From: Pseudacidovorax intermedius
GTDB lineage: Bacteria > Pseudomonadota > Gammaproteobacteria > Burkholderiales > Burkholderiaceae_C
Length of the DNA: 64,000 bases
Direction: 5' to 3'
Assembly: GCF_003350475.1 (NCBI RefSeq)
Contig: NZ_QQAV01000001.1
Location: 984,836-1,048,835, forward strand
Part shown: positions 1 through 8,466 of the stretch, piece by piece
Layout: every line of letters begins with the position of its first letter
Position numbering within the stretch: position 1 is the first letter of the stretch
Notes under the pieces: model-generated
Seen by the model: the letters and a program-made list of their open reading frames with translations, nothing else
What the model was told of the DNA's origin: nothing
Databases searched by the model: none
Translations under genes and position numbers: made by a program

Positions 1-1
1 C

Positions 2-364
2 CAGCGGCTCATCCGCCGCCAGCGCAACGTGGCCGCCACCGAGGCGCAGCCCGAGGTCGCCACCGCCATGTGGTTGGCGGCGGTCGCTGGCGGTGCGCAG
101 GCGGCGGGCCGTGCTCTCGGCGGCCTGGCCGTGGACCAGCAGGCGGATCTGGTGGTGTTGGATGCCGCGCATCCGGTGCTGGCCGGCCTGGACGGGCCGC
201 AGATGCTCTCGGCCCATGTCTTCGCCGCCGGCCGCCAGCGGCCGCTCGCGCAGGCGTATGTGGCAGGCCGGAAGACGGTCGATGCCGGCTGCCATCCGCT
301 GCGCGCCGAGGCTCAGCGGGCCTTCGTCCAGGCCCGGCGCGAACTGCTGGCCGGTGGGGCCTGA
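2..364 (+). CDS. hutF: Formimidoylglutamate deiminase, C-terminal part (partial)
   Basis: Only the last 120 residues are in the window; the gene runs in from the left edge. The frame is open from base 2 to the TGA at 362-364. The stretch around residues 49-55 (ADLVVLD) followed by a histidine and proline is the usual C-terminal beta-sandwich part of the amidohydrolase family, and it closely resembles HutF. HutF deaminates N-formimidoyl-L-glutamate to N-formyl-L-glutamate in the five-step histidine degradation pathway. The next gene, hutG, uses exactly that product, which supports the assignment. The metal-binding residues lie outside the window, so another amidohydrolase cannot be fully excluded from this fragment alone. 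Confidence 0.8.
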   Translation, partial: QRLIRRQRNVAATEAQPEVATAMWLAAVAGGAQAAGRALGGLAVDQQADLVVLDAAHPVLAGLDGPQMLSAHVFAAGRQRPLAQAYVAGRKTVDAGCHPLRAEAQRAFVQARRELLAGGA

Positions 365-481
365 GCGCCGGCTCTGCCGCACTGGAGCTCGGCCCATGAG
401 CGCGCCCGAACCCCTTTCCTTTTCGGTGCCGTGCCCCCGCGCCAGCGCGGGTGCAGGGACGCCTTCACACTTGCTTCTGTC

Positions 482-1306
482 ATGACCGCCTTCACCACCA
501 CCGAGCCGCCCTTCCGCTTCCACCAGGGCACGCGACCGCTGCTGATCTCCATGCCGCATGTGGGCACGCATGTGCCCCCCGCGCTGGCCGCGCGCCTGAC
601 CGACGAGGCGCGCCACGTGCCCGACACCGACTGGCACCTGGAGCGCCTTTACGACTTCGCCGACGAACTCGGCGCTTCGGTCCTGGTGGCCACGCATTCG
701 CGCTATGTCATCGACCTGAACCGTCCGCCGGACGGCGCCAGCCTGTACCCGGGCCAGAGCGTCACCGGCCTGTGCCCCGTCGACACCTTCGACGACACGC
801 CGCTGTACGCCGACCCGGCCGACCTGCCTGCCGAGGCCGAGATCGCCGCCCGCCGCGAGGCGATCTGGGTGCCCTACCACGCCAAGCTGGCCGAGGAACT
901 TGAACGCATCCGCGCCGCCCACGGCATCGCCATGCTGTGGGACGCGCATTCCATCCGCTCCGTGCTGCCGCGCTTCTTCGAGGGCACTCTGCCCGACCTG
1001 AACCTGGGCACGGCCCAGGGCGCGGCCTGCGACCCGCAACTGGCCGCGCAACTGCTGGCCATCGCCCGCGCCGACACGGCGCACACCAGCGTGCTCAACG
1101 GCCGTTTCACCGGTGGCTACATCACCCGCCATCACGGCCAGCCGGCACGGGGCGTGCATGCGGTGCAGCTCGAAATGACCCAGAGCAGCTACATGCAGGA
1201 ACAGCTTCCCTTCGACTACCTTCCCGACGTGGCCGCGCGCGTGCAGCCCACCGTGCGCCGCATGCTGGAGGCCATGCTGGCCTTCGCCGACGGAGCGCGC
1301 GCATGA
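482..1306 (+). CDS. hutG: N-formylglutamate deformylase
   Basis: This 274-residue protein hydrolyses N-formyl-L-glutamate to glutamate and formate, the last step of the HutF-type histidine pathway. Family motifs are clear: the N-terminal PHVGTHVPP, the ATHSRYVIDLNRPPDG segment, WDAHSIRS with a metal-ligand histidine, and GGYITRHHGQP near the C-terminus. The frame is open from 431, but the ATG at 482 starts where family members start; the extra upstream residues look like leader translation. The gene follows hutF after about 117 bases, and its TGA overlaps the ATG of the next gene (ATGA), so the next gene is probably co-translated. Confidence 0.93.
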   Translation: MTAFTTTEPPFRFHQGTRPLLISMPHVGTHVPPALAARLTDEARHVPDTDWHLERLYDFADELGASVLVATHSRYVIDLNRPPDGASLYPGQSVTGLCPVDTFDDTPLYADPADLPAEAEIAARREAIWVPYHAKLAEELERIRAAHGIAMLWDAHSIRSVLPRFFEGTLPDLNLGTAQGAACDPQLAAQLLAIARADTAHTSVLNGRFTGGYITRHHGQPARGVHAVQLEMTQSSYMQEQLPFDYLPDVAARVQPTVRRMLEAMLAFADGARA

Positions 1307-2757
1307 GCGGCCACCCGGCGGCCCCGCAGGGCACGCCCACCGCAGGCGAAGGCCTGGAAGGCGTCGGCCGCGCTGCTCCGCCGGCCTTCCTCGCCGCGCT
1401 GACCGAGGCCCTCGGCGCCGACGCCGTCACGCCCGGCGAGGCCGTGCCCGACCGTCACCTGGCCGACTGGAGCGGCCTGCCGCCCGTGCGCCCGCTGGCC
1501 CTGCTGCGCCCGCGCAGCACCGAGGCCGTTTCGGCCGCGCTGCGCCTGTGTTCCGAATACCGCGTGCCGGTGGTGCCCCAGGGCGGCCTCACCGGCCTGG
1601 CCGGCGCCGCCATGCCGGTCGAAGGTGCGGTGGCCCTGTCGCTGGAACGCATGAACGCCATCGAGTCGGTCGATGCCGCCACGCGCACCCTCACGGCCCA
1701 GGCTGGCGTGACCATCCAGGCCGTGCAGGAGGCCGCCGCCGAAGCCGGCCTGCGCTTCGGCGTGGACTTCGGCGCCCGCGGCTCGGCCCAGGTCGGCGGC
1801 GCATTGGCCACCAATGCCGGCGGCAACGGCGTGCTGCAGTTCGGCATGATGCGCGAGCAGCTGCTGGGCCTGGAGGCCGTGCTGCCCGACGGCCGTGTGC
1901 TGCCCATGCTGCGGCCCATGCAGAAGAACAACACCGGCTACGACCTCAAGCAGTTCTTCGTCGGCGCGGAAGGCACGCTGGGCGTGATCACCCGCGCCCT
2001 CTTCCGCCTGCAACCGGCCCCGCGGGCCCGCGCCACGCTGCTGGCCGCCCTGCCCGACTACGACGCTGCCCTGGCCCTGCTGGGCCGCCTGCAATCCCGC
2101 TTTGCCGGCGGCGTGGCGGCCTTCGAGCTGATGTGGCGCGATTTCGTGGCCGCCTCGCTCGCCTGGCAGCACCTGCGCGAACCCTTCGACACGGTCCATC
2201 CGCTGCTGGCCCTGGTCGACCTGGATGGCGGCAGCGAGGCCGCCCTGCAGGCCGAGCTGGAAGAAGCGCTGGCCGAGGCCATGGAGGCCGGCCTGGTGGT
2301 CGATGCGGTGCTGGCCCAGTCGCAGGCCCAGGCCGCCGCGCTGTGGAAGATCCGCGAGGCCACCGCCGAGCTGCCGGCCAACATGCATCCGCCGGTCAAC
2401 TTCGACGTCAGCCTGCCCATGGCGCAGATCGGCCGCTTCGTGCAGGAGTGCCGCGCCGCGCTGGAAGTCCGCTGGCCCGGCCACCTCAGCGTGTTCTTCG
2501 GCCACATCGGCGACAGCAACCTGCACCTCTCGATCGACGGCGCCAGCATCGGCGGCGATGCCGAGGCGGCGGAGCACCTGGTCTACGACATGGTCGGCCG
2601 CTTTGCCGGCAGCGTCTCGGCCGAGCACGGCATCGGCTTGCACAAGAAGCCCTATCTGGGTGCCAGCCGCACGCCCGAAGAACTCGACGTCATGCGCGCC
2701 ATCAAGGCCGCGCTCGATCCGCTGGGGTTGATGAATCCGGGAAAGGTGTTCGGCTGA
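1303..2757 (+). CDS. FAD-binding oxidoreductase, GlcD/D-2-hydroxyacid dehydrogenase type
   Basis: This 484-residue protein belongs to the vanillyl-alcohol-oxidase/PCMH flavoprotein family. The N-terminal half carries the FAD-binding PQGGLTGLAGAA and GGALATNAGG loops (roughly residues 95-175). The C-terminal half has the FAD-oxidase_C signature HIGDSNLHLS, SAEHGIGLHKK and the terminal NPGKVF. Relatives oxidise D-lactate, glycolate or D-2-hydroxyglutarate; the sequence does not settle which. It overlaps hutG by four bases (ATGA), so it is probably co-translated with the hut genes. That makes a role in disposing of a 2-hydroxyacid during amino-acid breakdown possible, but this is inference. Confidence 0.85.
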   Translation: MSGHPAAPQGTPTAGEGLEGVGRAAPPAFLAALTEALGADAVTPGEAVPDRHLADWSGLPPVRPLALLRPRSTEAVSAALRLCSEYRVPVVPQGGLTGLAGAAMPVEGAVALSLERMNAIESVDAATRTLTAQAGVTIQAVQEAAAEAGLRFGVDFGARGSAQVGGALATNAGGNGVLQFGMMREQLLGLEAVLPDGRVLPMLRPMQKNNTGYDLKQFFVGAEGTLGVITRALFRLQPAPRARATLLAALPDYDAALALLGRLQSRFAGGVAAFELMWRDFVAASLAWQHLREPFDTVHPLLALVDLDGGSEAALQAELEEALAEAMEAGLVVDAVLAQSQAQAAALWKIREATAELPANMHPPVNFDVSLPMAQIGRFVQECRAALEVRWPGHLSVFFGHIGDSNLHLSIDGASIGGDAEAAEHLVYDMVGRFAGSVSAEHGIGLHKKPYLGASRTPEELDVMRAIKAALDPLGLMNPGKVFG

Positions 2758-2777
2758 CCTTCGCCGGGCGGGTGGGG

Positions 2778-3353
2778 TCAGCCTGCAGCTTCGGCATGCA
2801 GCCGCCGCACCCCCGTCACGAAGGCGTGCAGGCTGGGCGAGCGATTGCGCAGGGCGTCCAGATGGGCGGCCATCGCGCGGGCCCCGCCGATCTTCTGGAA
2901 GGTCGGGATCAGTCGCTTGACCTCGACCGAGGGCTTCTGCCAGCCGTCCGGCGCATCGAAGCGCTTGCGGTTGGCGGGCGAGTCGATCCGCGGCGTATCG
3001 AAGGCCGCAGCGAGCGCCGCGAGGTCGCCGAGATACCAGCTTTCCAGTTCCTGGCAGACCAGCCGGATGAGACTGTCGGGGCGTCCAGCTTGTTCGCACA
3101 TTCTGCGCAGCCGAGCCTTCACTTCGATGCAGTCCGCGTTGTCGTTGTCGCGGACGATGACGAAGCGGTCGCCGGTGTGGCGCCAAACGGCGAGCTTGCG
3201 CGGGATGCTGCGGTCCAGGTCCGACTTTCCCTCGTGCGGCACGCACAGGAAATGCTCACCGCTCACCCAGCCGGGGACCAGACGAGGCAGCCAGCCTTCC
3301 AGCAATACCCGCATCGAGGGCTCCTCCAGCAGGAACACCAGCCGGCCCACCAT
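2778..3353 (-). CDS. DUF4276 family protein (TOPRIM-like), partner of the adjacent ATPase
   Basis: This 191-residue protein matches DUF4276. It has an acidic pair near the N-terminus (E10-E11, in FLLEEPSM), an RDNDNADC motif around residues 68-75, and the ELESWYLGD stretch at about 102-110. An early glutamate followed by a DxD resembles the metal-binding layout of TOPRIM nucleases, but catalysis is inference. Its ATG (3353-3351) shares one base with the TGA of the upstream ATPase gene (TGATG), a tight translational coupling. It ends 20 bases from the oppositely oriented oxidoreductase gene. ATPase plus small TOPRIM-like protein is a recurring layout in anti-phage systems (for example PARIS, OLD-like, AbiL/RloAB), so a defence role is plausible but unproven. 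Confidence 0.75.
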   Translation of the reverse strand: MVGRLVFLLEEPSMRVLLEGWLPRLVPGWVSGEHFLCVPHEGKSDLDRSIPRKLAVWRHTGDRFVIVRDNDNADCIEVKARLRRMCEQAGRPDSLIRLVCQELESWYLGDLAALAAAFDTPRIDSPANRKRFDAPDGWQKPSVEVKRLIPTFQKIGGARAMAAHLDALRNRSPSLHAFVTGVRRLHAEAAG

Positions 3354-4549
3354 CAGCGCACGTCCCGGTTGAGGCCTTCGAACAGTCCCTGCTTCCACAG
3401 GTAGCCGGGCAGGTCGCCGGCTTCGAACAGCGCGCGCAAGTTCTGGGAGTCGCCGGCCCGGGACACCTGCGTGAAGCCATCCTGTTTGCGCAGGCAGTAG
3501 ATCTCGTCCAGCGACAAGGCATTGAGGAAATCGGGTGAATGGGTGGAGATGAAGACCTGCCCTCCCCGCTGCGCATAGCTGCGGAACTCCTCGGCAAGTT
3601 CGGGCAGCAGTTCGGGATAGAGCTGGTTCTCGGGCTCTTCCACGGCCAGCATCGGATAGGGATTGGGGTCGTTCAGCAACACCAGGTACGCGAACATCTT
3701 GATCGTGCCGTCGGACACATGTCGCGCAATGAACGGGTCCTTGAAGCTGCCGTCCTGAAAGCGCAGGACAAGGCGGCCATCCTCTGTCTGCCGCGGCTCC
3801 ACCACCGAGATGCCAGGCACCCTTCGGCGCATCGCGTCCAGCACATGGGCAAAGCGGTCGGGATGATGCTCGTACAGGTAGTTGGCCACCAGGGGCAGGT
3901 TGTCGCCTCGCGTCGAGAGGTGCTCTGCGAAGCCCTCCTCCTGGCTGGGCCGCGCTTCGGACACGTGGAAGTCGGAGATGTGCCAGTTCTCGATCATCAG
4001 CCGGAAGGCGCTTGCGGCCTTGAAGCGCTCGAACTGGCCCAGGCCTTTGATGGCGAGGATGTCTGGCGAATCCAGTTCCTGTTCTTCCCGGGTGAGGTCC
4101 TCGTCCGCCTTGGAGAAGTCCTCTTCGTTGGTGATCGCATAGCCGCGTCCAGACGAAAAGTCCAGGAAGCGGAAGGGTGCGCCGTAGGCCCCCCGCTTGT
4201 AGCGCAGGACCTCGCGCTCCACGAAGGGCCGGCCCTCCGCGCCGGGGGAGATGCGCAGCAGGTAGGTCACCAGGCGCTCCTTGCCGGTGATCTCCATGCG
4301 GAACTGCAGGGTGAGCTCGATGGCCTCCTGCGCGAAGCCGCGACTCGCGACTTCGCGGTAGCCACCCCGCTTGGCGATGGCCTTGCCGACGTTCATCGAC
4401 AGGGCGTCCTTGAGGAAGGACAGGACATCGAACAGAGTCGACTTGCCCGTTCCGTTGGCGCCCACCAGCACGCAAAGACGGGGAATGTGGGTCAGCTTGG
4501 CGTCCCGGAACAGCCGGTAGTTCTTGATGGCAATGGATTCGATCTGCAT
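3353..4549 (-). CDS. AAA/ABC-type ATPase (AAA_21, OLD/RloA-like)
   Basis: This 398-residue SMC/ABC-like ATPase has Walker A GANGTGKST at residues 30-38, an ABC signature-like VSDGTIK at 278-284, Walker B LAVEEPENQLYP at 301-312 and the H-loop FISTHSPDFL at 333-342. There is no C-terminal TOPRIM domain as in fused OLD nucleases; instead the coupled downstream DUF4276 gene may supply that activity. The frame continues to 4597, but the ATG at 4549 begins MQIESIAIKNYRLF, the usual start of this family. Base composition is somewhat less GC-extreme than that of its neighbours, which hints at acquisition. The phage-defence role is inferred from the family and layout. Confidence 0.85.
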   Translation of the reverse strand: MQIESIAIKNYRLFRDAKLTHIPRLCVLVGANGTGKSTLFDVLSFLKDALSMNVGKAIAKRGGYREVASRGFAQEAIELTLQFRMEITGKERLVTYLLRISPGAEGRPFVEREVLRYKRGAYGAPFRFLDFSSGRGYAITNEEDFSKADEDLTREEQELDSPDILAIKGLGQFERFKAASAFRLMIENWHISDFHVSEARPSQEEGFAEHLSTRGDNLPLVANYLYEHHPDRFAHVLDAMRRRVPGISVVEPRQTEDGRLVLRFQDGSFKDPFIARHVSDGTIKMFAYLVLLNDPNPYPMLAVEEPENQLYPELLPELAEEFRSYAQRGGQVFISTHSPDFLNALSLDEIYCLRKQDGFTQVSRAGDSQNLRALFEAGDLPGYLWKQGLFEGLNRDVR

Positions 4550-4687
4550 GGCGCGTCCTGAACGCCCCGGCACTGCGCGGCCGGAGCAGTCGCGCATCGT
4601 GCCATACGCACGAGGTCGGCGGCTCGCGGCGCGCTTGTCGCGCCGCAGGGAATTCCGTTGTTGGGATCGCGCTGCGCGAGGGCAGCT

Positions 4688-6610
4688 TCAACGCCGCACC
4701 GGCCAGTCCAGACGCACCGTGGTGCCGTGCTCCGGCGTCGACGTCACGGCCAACGTGGCCCCGATGGCAGCCGCGCGGCTGCGCATGCTGGCCAGGCCCT
4801 GGCCGCCGGCGGGCGGACCGTCGGCCGCGAAGCCGCGGCCGTCGTCGGCCAGCACGATCTCCATGCGCTCGGGCGGGCCGGCATGCCAGTGCGCTTCGAG
4901 GCGGATGCGCCGTGCCTGCGCATGGCGCAGCACGTTGGTGAAGCCCTCCAGCAGGATGCGCTGGATCTGCATGGCCGTCTGCGGCGTGACGTCAGCGCGC
5001 GGCGGCAGGCTGTCCACCTCCCATTCCAGCGTCAGGCCGGCGGCTTCCAGGCGCGGCTGCAGCCGGTAGCGCAGGGTGGCGAGCACCACCGTGAGGTCGC
5101 CTTCCAGCGGCTGCAGCGAATCGACCGCCACGCGCAGCTCGTCCAGCGCCAGTTTGACCTGCGCCTCCATCAGCGCCGGGTCGGCGCCCGGGCGGCCCAC
5201 CAGGTTGAGCAGGCCCACCAGCTGCGAGCCGACGCCGTCGTGGATCTCGCGCATCAGGCGCTGTCGCTCCAGCAGCACGGCCTGCTGCTCGCGCTCGGCC
5301 TGCAGCGCGTCCATGGCGGCGGTGAGCTGGCGCTCGCGCTCGGCCACGCGCGCATCGAGCGAGCGGGCCAGGTCGCGGTACTCGCGCACCGAGCGGCTGT
5401 AGCGCTCGACCACCATGCCGGCCAGGATCAGCACGAAGCCGAACATGGCGTGCGGCGTGAGGGGCACCCAGCTGGCGCTGCCCAGCCCGATGCGGACGCG
5501 CAGCAGGTCGTGCAGCCCGGCGGCGATGGCCAGCACCCCCGCCACGAGCAGCGCGTAGGCCGTGGGGCGCCGGCCCGCCACGACCTCGCGCACCACGCCC
5601 GGCAGGCTGACGATGCCGCCGGCGCACAGCAGTGCCAGCGCGGCCGTCCACATCAGCGGCTGGCGCAGCGCGAAGGAGGCGCCCGCCAGCAGCACCGAGG
5701 CCCACAGGATCGCGGTCAGCAGCTGCAGCACCCGGGGCGGGGGCCGGTGCAACGCGAGCGTCACGAAGCGCGCGAGCAGCGCGATGTGGACCGCGTAGCT
5801 CATGGCCACCAGTGCGCCCCACCAGGGCCAGGGCAGCGGCATCTGCAGGCCGCTCTGGTCGAAGTTGCGCAGGGCGCCGGCGACCGCGGCCAGGCCGAAG
5901 CAGCCATAGAGCGGATCGCGCTGGCGCCACCACAGGCCCGCCGCCAGGCCGCCCATCAGCAGCAGGCCCGTGGCATACACCAGCGACAGCGTGTTGCGCC
6001 ACAGCCGCTCCTGGGCCTCCAGCGCTTCCACCCGCGCCAACGGTCCCCAGCGCACCGCCGAGACGCCGCCGCCGCGCTGCGGCTGGAAGCTCAGCTCGAT
6101 GCGCAGGCGCAGTGGCGCGGCGGTGCCTTCGACGAGGTCGGCGGGCAGCCGCACCAGCCTCGGGCCGCGGCCGGCATCGAAGCCGGCGTCGCCCGGCTGG
6201 CCCCAGCGCGCCACCAGCCGGTCGTCCACATAGACGGCGGCCTGGTTGCCCAGGGCCTCGAAGAGCAGGCCGTAGAAGCGGTCGTCGCCGCCTGGGGGCG
6301 GCACCGGCAGGTCGAGCGTGACGGTGGCGCCGCCGGGCTGGCGCGGCGCCTGGTCGGCCCAGCGAAAGGGCAGCGAGACCGGGGCCGCCGGCCGGGGCGC
6401 TTCGCCGGCCACGCGCACGACCGCTTCGGCGCTTCGCAGCGTCTGCAAGCCGCCCTCGGGCACTGCGCCGATGGCCCCCCCGGTGCACAGAAGGCAGCAC
6501 AGCAGCATGAGGCCGAAGAACCCGGCCAGCAGGCGCCGGTGCCGGGGTCCACCCGTGCGGGCAGCGCCGCCGCAGGGGCGTGCGGCGGGGGCCTCAGGGC
6601 AGCAGGCCAA
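4688..6610 (-). CDS. 7TM-type (7TMR-DISM-like) sensor histidine kinase, NarX/LiaS class
   Basis: This is a membrane sensor kinase of about 640 residues. The order is: an N-terminal hydrophobic signal/anchor, a periplasmic beta-rich domain with YVDDRLVARWG, about seven hydrophobic segments, a coiled coil (DARVAERERQLTAAMDAL), the HisKA_3 box REIHDGVGSQL with the phospho-accepting histidine, and an HATPase with LADDGRGFA and GQGLASMRSRA. The start is uncertain: the first in-frame ATG (6508) lies inside the hydrophobic signal, so I place the start at the TTG at 6610. That start overlaps the end of the response-regulator gene, which is transcribed just before it. The pair forms a two-component system; the signal is unknown. 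Confidence 0.85.
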   Translation of the reverse strand: MACCPEAPAARPCGGAARTGGPRHRRLLAGFFGLMLLCCLLCTGGAIGAVPEGGLQTLRSAEAVVRVAGEAPRPAAPVSLPFRWADQAPRQPGGATVTLDLPVPPPGGDDRFYGLLFEALGNQAAVYVDDRLVARWGQPGDAGFDAGRGPRLVRLPADLVEGTAAPLRLRIELSFQPQRGGGVSAVRWGPLARVEALEAQERLWRNTLSLVYATGLLLMGGLAAGLWWRQRDPLYGCFGLAAVAGALRNFDQSGLQMPLPWPWWGALVAMSYAVHIALLARFVTLALHRPPPRVLQLLTAILWASVLLAGASFALRQPLMWTAALALLCAGGIVSLPGVVREVVAGRRPTAYALLVAGVLAIAAGLHDLLRVRIGLGSASWVPLTPHAMFGFVLILAGMVVERYSRSVREYRDLARSLDARVAERERQLTAAMDALQAEREQQAVLLERQRLMREIHDGVGSQLVGLLNLVGRPGADPALMEAQVKLALDELRVAVDSLQPLEGDLTVVLATLRYRLQPRLEAAGLTLEWEVDSLPPRADVTPQTAMQIQRILLEGFTNVLRHAQARRIRLEAHWHAGPPERMEIVLADDGRGFAADGPPAGGQGLASMRSRAAAIGATLAVTSTPEHGTTVRLDWPVRR

Positions 6611-7316
6611 GGTTGCGGGCTTCGTAGACGGCCTCCGACTTGTTGTGTACGTCGAGCTTGCCGTAGATGTTGCGCACATGGGTCTGCACCGTGCTCACCG
6701 ACACGCCGATGCGGGCGGCGGTCTCCGCATAGGTGAAGCCGCGGGAGACGAGGTCCAGCACCTCGAATTCGCGCGGCGACAGCCGCTCGGCCGCGGGCGA
6801 CGCGCCGGCCTGCGCCGGGCCGCCCGGTGCGCCGCCGCGCCCACCCGGGACGGCCGCGCCGCCCGCCTGCTGCCAGCGCCGCAGCAGCTGCCGCGCAATG
6901 ATGGGCGACATGGGCGAGCCGCCGGCGCGCAGCGAGCGGATGTGCAGGCCCAGGTCGCGCTCGGTGCCGTCCTTGAGCAGGTAGCCGCTGGCGCCGGCTT
7001 CGAAGGCCTGCACCATGTTGGCCTCGTCGCCGAAGATGGTGATGACCATCACCGCGCAGTCGGGCTGCAGCCGGCGCGCGGCGCGGATCACCTCCAGGCC
7101 CGAGCGGTCGGGCAGGCCCAGGTCCACCAGCAGCACGTCGAGCGGATGCCCGGGCAACCAGTCGAGGATCTGCTGCGCGGTGGCCGCCTCGAATACCAGC
7201 GCCAGGCCGGCGTCGCCTGCCACGGCATGGGCGATGCGCCGGCGCATGCCCGCGTCGTCCTCGACCAGGGCGACGCGGGCGGGCCGGTCGTTGGCTTTCG
7301 GCGGTGGGGTGCTCAT
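6594..7316 (-). CDS. LuxR/NarL-family response regulator
   Basis: This 240-residue protein has an N-terminal receiver domain (ALVEDDAGMRRR acidic pocket, phospho-acceptor aspartate in LLVDLGLPD, lysine in YLLKDGTE) and a C-terminal LuxR-type helix-turn-helix (LSPREFEVLDLVSRG to VQTHVRNIYGKLDVHNKSE). A low-complexity Gly/Ala/Pro linker joins the two. The ATG at 7316 overlaps the TGA of the upstream phosphatase gene (ATGA), preferred over an in-frame TTG six bases earlier. It is the cognate regulator of the downstream kinase. The coupling to a PhoD-like phosphatase is unusual enough to suggest that the three genes share regulation. Confidence 0.93.
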   Translation of the reverse strand: MSTPPPKANDRPARVALVEDDAGMRRRIAHAVAGDAGLALVFEAATAQQILDWLPGHPLDVLLVDLGLPDRSGLEVIRAARRLQPDCAVMVITIFGDEANMVQAFEAGASGYLLKDGTERDLGLHIRSLRAGGSPMSPIIARQLLRRWQQAGGAAVPGGRGGAPGGPAQAGASPAAERLSPREFEVLDLVSRGFTYAETAARIGVSVSTVQTHVRNIYGKLDVHNKSEAVYEARNLGLLP

Positions 7317-8305
7317 TGCCAATCGTCGCGGGGGATGGTGTGGCGCTCGGCCAGGCCGCCGGAATGGTAGAGGCCCACCTCGACATGGTCGTCATGGACC
7401 GTCGCCAGGCCCCAGTGGTGCAGCGTGGTGGGATTGCGGCTGGTCATCATCCAGGCGGGCAGGGCAGCGCCGGAGGCCGTGGCCTCGAACAGGCAGGTCT
7501 CGCCCGCGTAGCGCTGGTAGCGGCGGAAGGTGTTGCGATGGATGTCGCCGCTGAGCAGCAGCAGGCGCCGTTGCGCCGCCAGGGCCAGCAGCTGGTCGTG
7601 TTCCGGGCGGCAGTCGGCCCAGGTCTCTCCCTGGTCCGCGCTGTTGGCCAGCCAGGTGTCGCGCTCGAACACCACGCCCGAGGCGACGATGTGGATCGCC
7701 TGCGGCTCGGCGCAGCCCGCGATCAGCGCCGCCATCTGCGGCTGGCCCAGCAGCGCCTTGTGGCCGTTGCCGGCCTTGAAGCTGCGTCCGTCGGTGAGGT
7801 GCAGCACCACGCCGTCGGCCAGCGGCACGCGCTGGTAGCCGGGCGCGGGCGGCGGCCGGGTGTGGTCGATGGTCTCGAAGAGGGGCATGCGCCCCGGGCC
7901 CGGCGAGGCGGCCAGCGCCGCGCGGAAGGCATGGAACAGGCAGCGCGAATAGGCCAGATGGTCGCGCCACTGCGGATCGGCGGCCAGGTCGGCGCCGCAG
8001 GCGTTGTTCCAGAGGAAGTCGTGGTCGTCCCAGATCGCGGAGGTGGGCACCTTGGCGACCAGCGCACGGAACTCCGGACAGTCCAGCTGCTGCTGCAGGC
8101 GCCGGTGGGCATGGCGGCCGAACTGCTCGGCACTCATGGCCTTGACGCTGGCGGTGTCGGCGCCGTGCACGTCGTAGTAGGCCGCGTCGCCCAGCAGCAC
8201 CAGGCGGTCGGGCGAAGCGTCGGCGATGCGGGTCCACACCGGCTGGCTGGGGAACTGCGTGGCCTCGGCGCACGAGGTGAAGGCGATCTTCAGGGGAGTG
8301 GGCAT
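7313..8305 (-). CDS. PhoD-like metallophosphatase (alkaline phosphatase D family)
   Basis: This 330-residue protein has the metallophosphoesterase motifs of the PhoD family: FTSCAEAT near the N-terminus, GDAAYYD, WDDHDFLWNN, and LSGDIHRNTF near the C-terminus, with several histidines and aspartates that would bind the two metal ions. No signal peptide is visible; the protein begins directly with MPTPLKIAFTSC, so it is probably cytoplasmic, unlike classical secreted PhoD. Substrates are phosphomonoesters or diesters, not predictable from sequence. It is first in a likely three-gene operon with the response regulator and the histidine kinase, which it overlaps by four bases. Confidence 0.85.
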   Translation of the reverse strand: MPTPLKIAFTSCAEATQFPSQPVWTRIADASPDRLVLLGDAAYYDVHGADTASVKAMSAEQFGRHAHRRLQQQLDCPEFRALVAKVPTSAIWDDHDFLWNNACGADLAADPQWRDHLAYSRCLFHAFRAALAASPGPGRMPLFETIDHTRPPPAPGYQRVPLADGVVLHLTDGRSFKAGNGHKALLGQPQMAALIAGCAEPQAIHIVASGVVFERDTWLANSADQGETWADCRPEHDQLLALAAQRRLLLLSGDIHRNTFRRYQRYAGETCLFEATASGAALPAWMMTSRNPTTLHHWGLATVHDDHVEVGLYHSGGLAERHTIPRDDWQ

Positions 8306-8466
8306 GGGGGCTCCGCGGGCAGTTGGGACCGCGGCGAGTGTCGATTCTGGAGCGCCGGCCACCGTCACATGAATGGGGGACCTGCGACCCGTTCGGCCAC
8401 GCGAGGAACCGGCGCGGCGGCGGCCTGCGCGAGGCCGGTGGTTCGCCTCGGGGTGCCCGCGCCTTC

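Noticed and set aside
1216-3246. 676-codon open frame on the minus strand opposite the FAD oxidoreductase
   Set aside because: Rich in Gln, Arg, His and Gly as expected for the antisense of a high-GC gene; the plus-strand gene has clear motifs and this frame has none.
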